64,000 nucleotides of DNA from Neelides folsomi (lineage: Eukaryota; Arthropoda; Collembola; Neelipleona; Neelidae): NCBI GenBank assembly GCA_034687125.1, contig JAQGBZ010000268.1:23515-87514 (forward strand), in the 5' to 3' direction. Each line of letters begins with the position of its first letter. Position 1 is the first letter of the stretch. This document shows positions 59,660 to 64,000 of this stretch, one piece after another. A program made the translations under genes and the position numbers. A model generated the notes under the pieces. That model was not told where the DNA came from. It searched no databases and worked only from the letters and a program-made list of their open reading frames with translations.

Positions 59660-61764
59660 ATGGGGAAGATCGTGAACAATCATTATTTCGTTTACTTTTT
59701 TTCTTGGATATTTTTCCTTCCATTTGCCGTCCCAATTGCAATCTTTTTCATATTTTGCCATATCAGTAAAATCATTGTGGTTTTCGTTGCTCGAATTTTC
59801 CGTCCGGACTTAATAGAAATATTGGATCCATATTCTGCAGTTTTTGTGGTTGAAGATTATCCATTTGAAAAGCCATATGGAAATAATTCGTTACTTTTAA
59901 CTTTAAATGCCTCTTTGAGCATAAAAGAAGCTAAAGTTGGATTTTCCAAACATGTTTTGGATAAATTGGAGGATGATGGAAAACAAAGGAAATACGATAG
60001 GTTCTTTAAATACCCGACGCGATTTGCACAATTCTTCTTCTGGAAAGAGGAGCTAAACTTTAATTTGGATGATCACATTAAAGAAGTGGAGATTGAAGAT
60101 GACTTTGAACTTGACAAGTATTTGGCAAGTTGGATGATGATGGGTTACAAGCTGAGTACTTCTCCTTGGGAAATTCTCATTATTCAGCACAAAAGAGGAA
60201 ACTCGACATCATTGGCTCTTAAAATGCGTAAAATCTTGATAAATAATTTTTTACTAGCGTCAATTAAACTTTTCAATAATTATTCTTATAAAAATAATTT
60301 ATGAAATTAAAATAAAAAAGGAAGTATAATACTTTTTGCCCATTAATAATCAATACTTATTTAGATCAATCAATAGCAGATGGGATTACGTTTTTGACAA
60401 TTTACGATGAAATGACAAATGGTGAAATTGTTGAAAGTGTTTTATATAACAAAAGGCCCGAAGACTCTCTGGGGGAAAAAGTGAGCAATAAAATTTAAAT
60501 TGGATTTTTATTTACTTTTATTACATGATTAAAATGATGTTACATAAAGGTAAATATCTTACTTTTAAATCATCATTTCATTTATGTATTTTGATAGCTG
60601 AACTTGTTAATGAGAGTTCCACTCCTATTATTGGCAATTTACACGAAGGGACTCTTCAAGATCAAAGGAGATTTTTTTGTAAATAAAAGAACAAGTGAGC
60701 AAATGGTTCTTTCAAGGCTTACAATTCCTTTAGAGAAAATTAAGAAGATCCATCACGATTATGAAACACATTTCTCGACTGTTTGCTTTTCCACATTCAT
60801 TGGAGCTCTCACACGTTATTTTGACAATCTAAAGCAAGAATTACCCGAGTCGGTTTATATGTTGTTTCCACTATCATGGCCAAATCATCCCTTCAGAATG
60901 GTATTAATTTTACTATTAAAAATAAAAAAAACATGTTACTTTTGAATGTATTTAAACTTAATGTTGATATATTGTGTCATTTATAGGTCAACCACTGGTA
61001 TGTAAAATGCAATGTCTATAATATTCAAAAATAAAGTAAAGATTTCCTAGGACGGCGGCAATATCAAAAGTGAAAACGATTGTTTCAAGTCCAAAAGAAA
61101 GATTGCTCAATGCTGAATTGCAATATCGTGGAGTGATTGACAGAGATATCCCTAAAATTACAAGGACTCAAGTACTTAAATGGATTTAAATCATTTTAAA
61201 CTTAATTTTTAATTAAATGCCTCTATATTTCATTTAGATTCCTTTTTTGGGGATGATCCCGAGTAATATTTTAAGACAACTTTGGTCAATTCAAAGTTCA
61301 TCTGCTGTTTCGAGCATCAATATCCCATACGGGAACGGTGAAAGTTTCTTATGGGGGAAGAAAGTGGAAAATATTTACTTTATTGGAGGAATGATTTGGA
61401 AAAACTGGGGTAGGTAATATAATCAATAATCAATCTTATATCCAAATTCACCAATTTAATGTAATATTTTTTATTAAATACAGGATTAACCCTCGCATCT
61501 GCTTCTAATAATGAAAATGTGTCCTTTGCTCTCCTATCCAACACTGATTTATTGCCCAATCAAGAGGCCATCAACAAAGTTCTTAAAATCCATTTCCCAG
61601 AAGAGTTTAACAAACTTTTGGATCATAAAGAACAAAAAAAGATCATTCATAAAGATTCTGACGTAGAAACAGACATTGATGGCATCTTCACATTCTGTAA
61701 TAATCTTGGGAGAAGAATGTCCAGACGACTTTCTGATATTCCACCGTTTAAGAAAAGGAGATAA
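59660..61764 (+). CDS. WS/DGAT-type O-acyltransferase
   Basis: Membrane-anchored member of the wax ester synthase/diacylglycerol acyltransferase superfamily, which transfers acyl groups from acyl-CoA to alcohols or diacylglycerol. Seven exons join in frame: 59660-60227, 60365-60480, 60598-60900, 60987-60997 (11 nt), 61051-61171, 61238-61409 and 61484-61764, giving 523 residues. An N-terminal hydrophobic hairpin (residues about 7-45) anchors it. SPWEILIIQHKRGNSTSLAL leads to the acyl-CoA active-site motif, which here reads HQSIADG rather than the usual HHxxxDG. Further on come FSTFIGALTRYF, LFPLSWPNHPF, MVNHW, FLGMIPSNILRQLW and GGMIWKNWGLTLASASNNEN. This order matches WS/DGAT C-terminal halves. 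The C-terminus is basic. The first in-frame ATG is at 59660. AATAAA follows at 61935. Copepods are rich in wax esters, so the enzyme class is biologically apt, but substrate is unknown. Confidence 0.82.
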
Positions 61765-62066
61765 TCAAATGTTTAAAGTTTATTGACATACCGATATTTA
61801 CTTAATTATGCTAGGATTATTTTCTTTATTGATTCTTATCAATCTTAATAATTCATATCAAAAAATAAAATCGATTTAATCTATACATCATAAAATGAAA
61901 ACGATTCTGCAATTTTAAATCAATTTTGTTCAATAATAAAGTTAAATTGAAAGGAAACCACATTGGAAAAACTTACAAATCAAGTCTTTTATTATTAAAT
62001 CCAAAATTCAATTACAAACGTTAATTTGATAAAACTAAAACTGATTGAAAATTCACCTTCTGTTCA
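61765..62066. other. Convergent spacer with two poly(A) signals
   Basis: About 300 bp between converging genes. AATAAA at 61935-61940 can serve the acyltransferase, and its complement TTTATT at 61988-61993 can serve the asparaginase on the minus strand. Nothing else was seen. Confidence 0.6.
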
Positions 62067-63180
62067 TTAAAATTTCATGGCTTGACATGGCTCAATGCCG
62101 TAACACGAATCATTTTTACTGTTAATGTAAGCCCATGCCATTCTTTTCGTATTGAAAGCAACTGCAACTTCACCATGTTTTGAGATGCAAATTCCTCCCC
62201 CTGCTCCTCCAACTCTCTTTGTCATATACTCAAGAGTTTCTTCTAACGACTTCTTGGGGTTCAATCCTAAAAGTCCAAAATGAATTTTAATAATTCTTTG
62301 TTATATTTAAGCGTTCCATTTCACTTAAATTATAATTAAAATATTAGTACCAGCTGAACATTTATCAACGACCGATTTGGAAAAGCAAACTTTTGCTAAA
62401 GATTCCCCGTGGCCAGTTGCAGAGACAGCTGCTGAATTGTCATCCGCATAACCTCCGCATCCAATCAATGGTGAATCTCCAGTTCTTCCAGGTCTTTTCG
62501 CTGTAATTCCTCCAGTCGAAGTTCCAACAGCTAAATGTCCATTTACATCTAAAGCAACGCAACCGACGGTCTCGTGACCTTCCCTTTGTTAAATTCATCA
62601 TATTCTTTAAAGTTACTTATCCTTAGTATGGCCGTGCACCATTTTTATTATTTTGAATTGTATGAAAGATTTTAATGGTTTACTTTTGACGATCTGAAAA
62701 TAGAATTTTGACAGTTTTATTATATTGTTTATATTTTTTAAACTCTTCATATGCTTCGGATGTTAAGAGACTTTCCGTCGGCACAGTTTGGATCCCTTGT
62801 TCTTCGGCAAAGTCGTTTGCTCCTTTCCCAACCAGCAGAATGTGGCTAGTTTTCTCCATCACTAACCGAGCTATTTGGATAGGATGGAGGTGATCTTGAA
62901 TGGAAGCAACAGCTCCAGACCCAAGATTTTCTCCGTCCATAATCATTGCGTCCATTTCAATGGTTCCTTCTGATGTAAGGACGCTTCCTGTGCCGGCGTC
63001 GAAACTTGGATCATCTTCTAAAACTTTTACGGCAGCTTCTACTGCGTCTAATGACGATCCTCCTTTGTCTAACACACTTTTTCCTACTAAAGCAGCTCTT
63101 TTAACTCCTTCTAAACTTGGATGGAGAAGAGAATCGGGAATTGCCCACGCACCCCCGTGAACTATTATAGCTGGCTTCAT
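62067..63180 (-). CDS. ASRGL1: Isoaspartyl peptidase/L-asparaginase (Ntn-hydrolase)
   Basis: Cytosolic plant-type asparaginase of the N-terminal-nucleophile hydrolase family. It cleaves isoaspartyl dipeptides and L-asparagine after autoproteolysis. Three exons join in frame: 62684-63180, 62351-62583 and 62067-62266, giving 309 residues, the usual length for ASRGL1. The alpha subunit starts [19 protein letters not shown] and includes [20 protein letters not shown]. The autocleavage site and nucleophile Thr lie in [20 protein letters not shown]. The beta subunit then shows [20 protein letters not shown] and [20 protein letters not shown], the substrate-binding loops, and [20 protein letters not shown]. 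All expected catalytic elements are intact. It converges on the acyltransferase gene. Confidence 0.96.
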
Positions 63181-64000
63181 TTTATAAATTTTTATTTCAG
63201 TAAAACACTATATCCAGCAAATATTATATAAATTATCCTTTATTGAAAAGTTAATAACCGTTCTATTGAGAATTCGACAATTTGGATAATTCTTAAGTAA
63301 ATTATTTGCACTGATAATGAATGAGATTAATGAAAGAAGAATGTTGAAGTTGAGAGTTGGTACATACTTTATTGTTAGTAAAAGTATTAATATTAAAAGA
63401 AGTTCGCTTTGATCCAGTATTGTATAGAGGATGAATACTGTAGATAGTATAGAGTACAGTAGAGTAGCTACAGTATAGTACAAACCTACTCGGATTATTC
63501 AGCTATTGTGGACCAATATGTTCCATTAAGCTTCCAAGCAAATCTAGATTTAATGAATCTCCCATACAGTTAATCCTCTTAAACTTTAAGATAAGAGAAT
63601 ACTTAGCACTGTAATAAAATATAAATTAAAACATAGCATTAATAGACTACATCCAAACTTTATGTAATTTACTGTATATACGTAATATTGAATGCCTCTT
63701 TCTTTCCTCGGGAGTATGTCGTACACGGTTCATTTTCCAAAATAAATCAAAAAAGTGATTGCATATGGCTTTGAAAAATCTAAACTGGGCTGACTAGCGG
63801 CTGTTAATTTTATTTTTAGAGTTTCTAGATGAAATTAAATTTATTATTTTTATGTTATAAATGCTCACATGACAAATAATGGGGCAAGTAGATTTATTGT
63901 ATTATTATTATAACCATTAAAATTACCCGAATCTCTGATAACTGATTTGAAGAAACTTTCCGAATTAATTCCACACAACAAGAGAGCATTTTGGAAATCT
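63181..64000. other. Upstream region of the asparaginase gene; nothing else assigned
   Basis: AT-rich DNA without a supported gene. A simple-sequence patch at about 63427-63482 repeats words such as GTATAGAGTACAGTAGAGTA. The promoter of the asparaginase should lie in the first few hundred bases. Confidence 0.5.

Noticed and set aside
1-64000. Search for CRISPR arrays, operons, bacterial-type genes and tRNA genes
   Set aside because: The window is eukaryotic. No repeat-spacer array was seen, and I did not recognise any tRNA by eye. A covariance-model scan would be needed to exclude tRNAs.

Overview
The window is nuclear DNA from an animal, most likely an arthropod. Every recognisable gene is split by short, AT-rich GT-AG introns, many of only 50-90 bp. 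The background is very AT-rich, and Tc1/mariner-type and MITE-like elements are scattered through it. The gene set (an even-skipped homeobox gene, a gustatory-receptor-type chemoreceptor, bestrophin, Mad1, an acid lipase and a WS/DGAT-type acyltransferase) fits a crustacean. A caligid or other copepod is my best guess, but this is inference because no organism-specific marker was tested. All exon models were built by hand from splice sites and reading-frame phase.

Layout. 1-12.5 kb: the even-skipped/Evx homeobox gene (minus strand, 3 exons, 4035-7432) sits in large non-coding flanks that carry unusually GC-rich islands and homeodomain-type words, probably its cis-regulatory landscape. 12.5-13.8 kb: an intact Tc1/mariner-superfamily transposon whose transposase has a DD37E-spaced catalytic triad. 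15.9-18.2 kb: an ALDH3-type fatty aldehyde dehydrogenase (plus). 18.8-20.3 kb: a CD2BP2/GYF-domain splicing protein (plus). 20.3-23.4 kb: repeat-derived intergenic DNA. 23.4-24.8 kb: an arrestin-domain protein (minus).

26.1-38.4 kb is the most striking locus. It is a 36-exon minus-strand gene for a pseudotetrameric cyclic-nucleotide-gated K+ channel of the CNGK/tetraKCNG type. Four channel repeats, each with six membrane segments, a pore and a cyclic-nucleotide-binding domain (CNBD), lie on one polypeptide of about 2,580 residues. The pore filters read GYGD, GFGD, GFGD and GFGE. Only the CNBD of repeat 3 keeps both the FGE and the arginine of the phosphate-binding cassette. Introns hold two different MITEs, one with a clear 9-bp target-site duplication. 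A gustatory-receptor-like gene (39.2-40.9 kb, plus) starts head-to-head with it.

41.4-64 kb holds, in order: a short SEC14-like CRAL-TRIO protein (minus); an unrecognised signal-peptide/transmembrane gene (plus); a Mad1 spindle-checkpoint protein with a long acidic tail (minus), with an almost perfect 76-nt palindrome between the two; an acid lipase (plus); a bestrophin chloride channel (minus); a WS/DGAT-type O-acyltransferase with HQxxxDG in place of HHxxxDG (plus); and an isoaspartyl peptidase/L-asparaginase (minus). Several of these are lipid-related (ALDH3, acid lipase, SEC14-like, WS/DGAT), but they are interspersed with unrelated genes. I see no evidence of a functional cluster.
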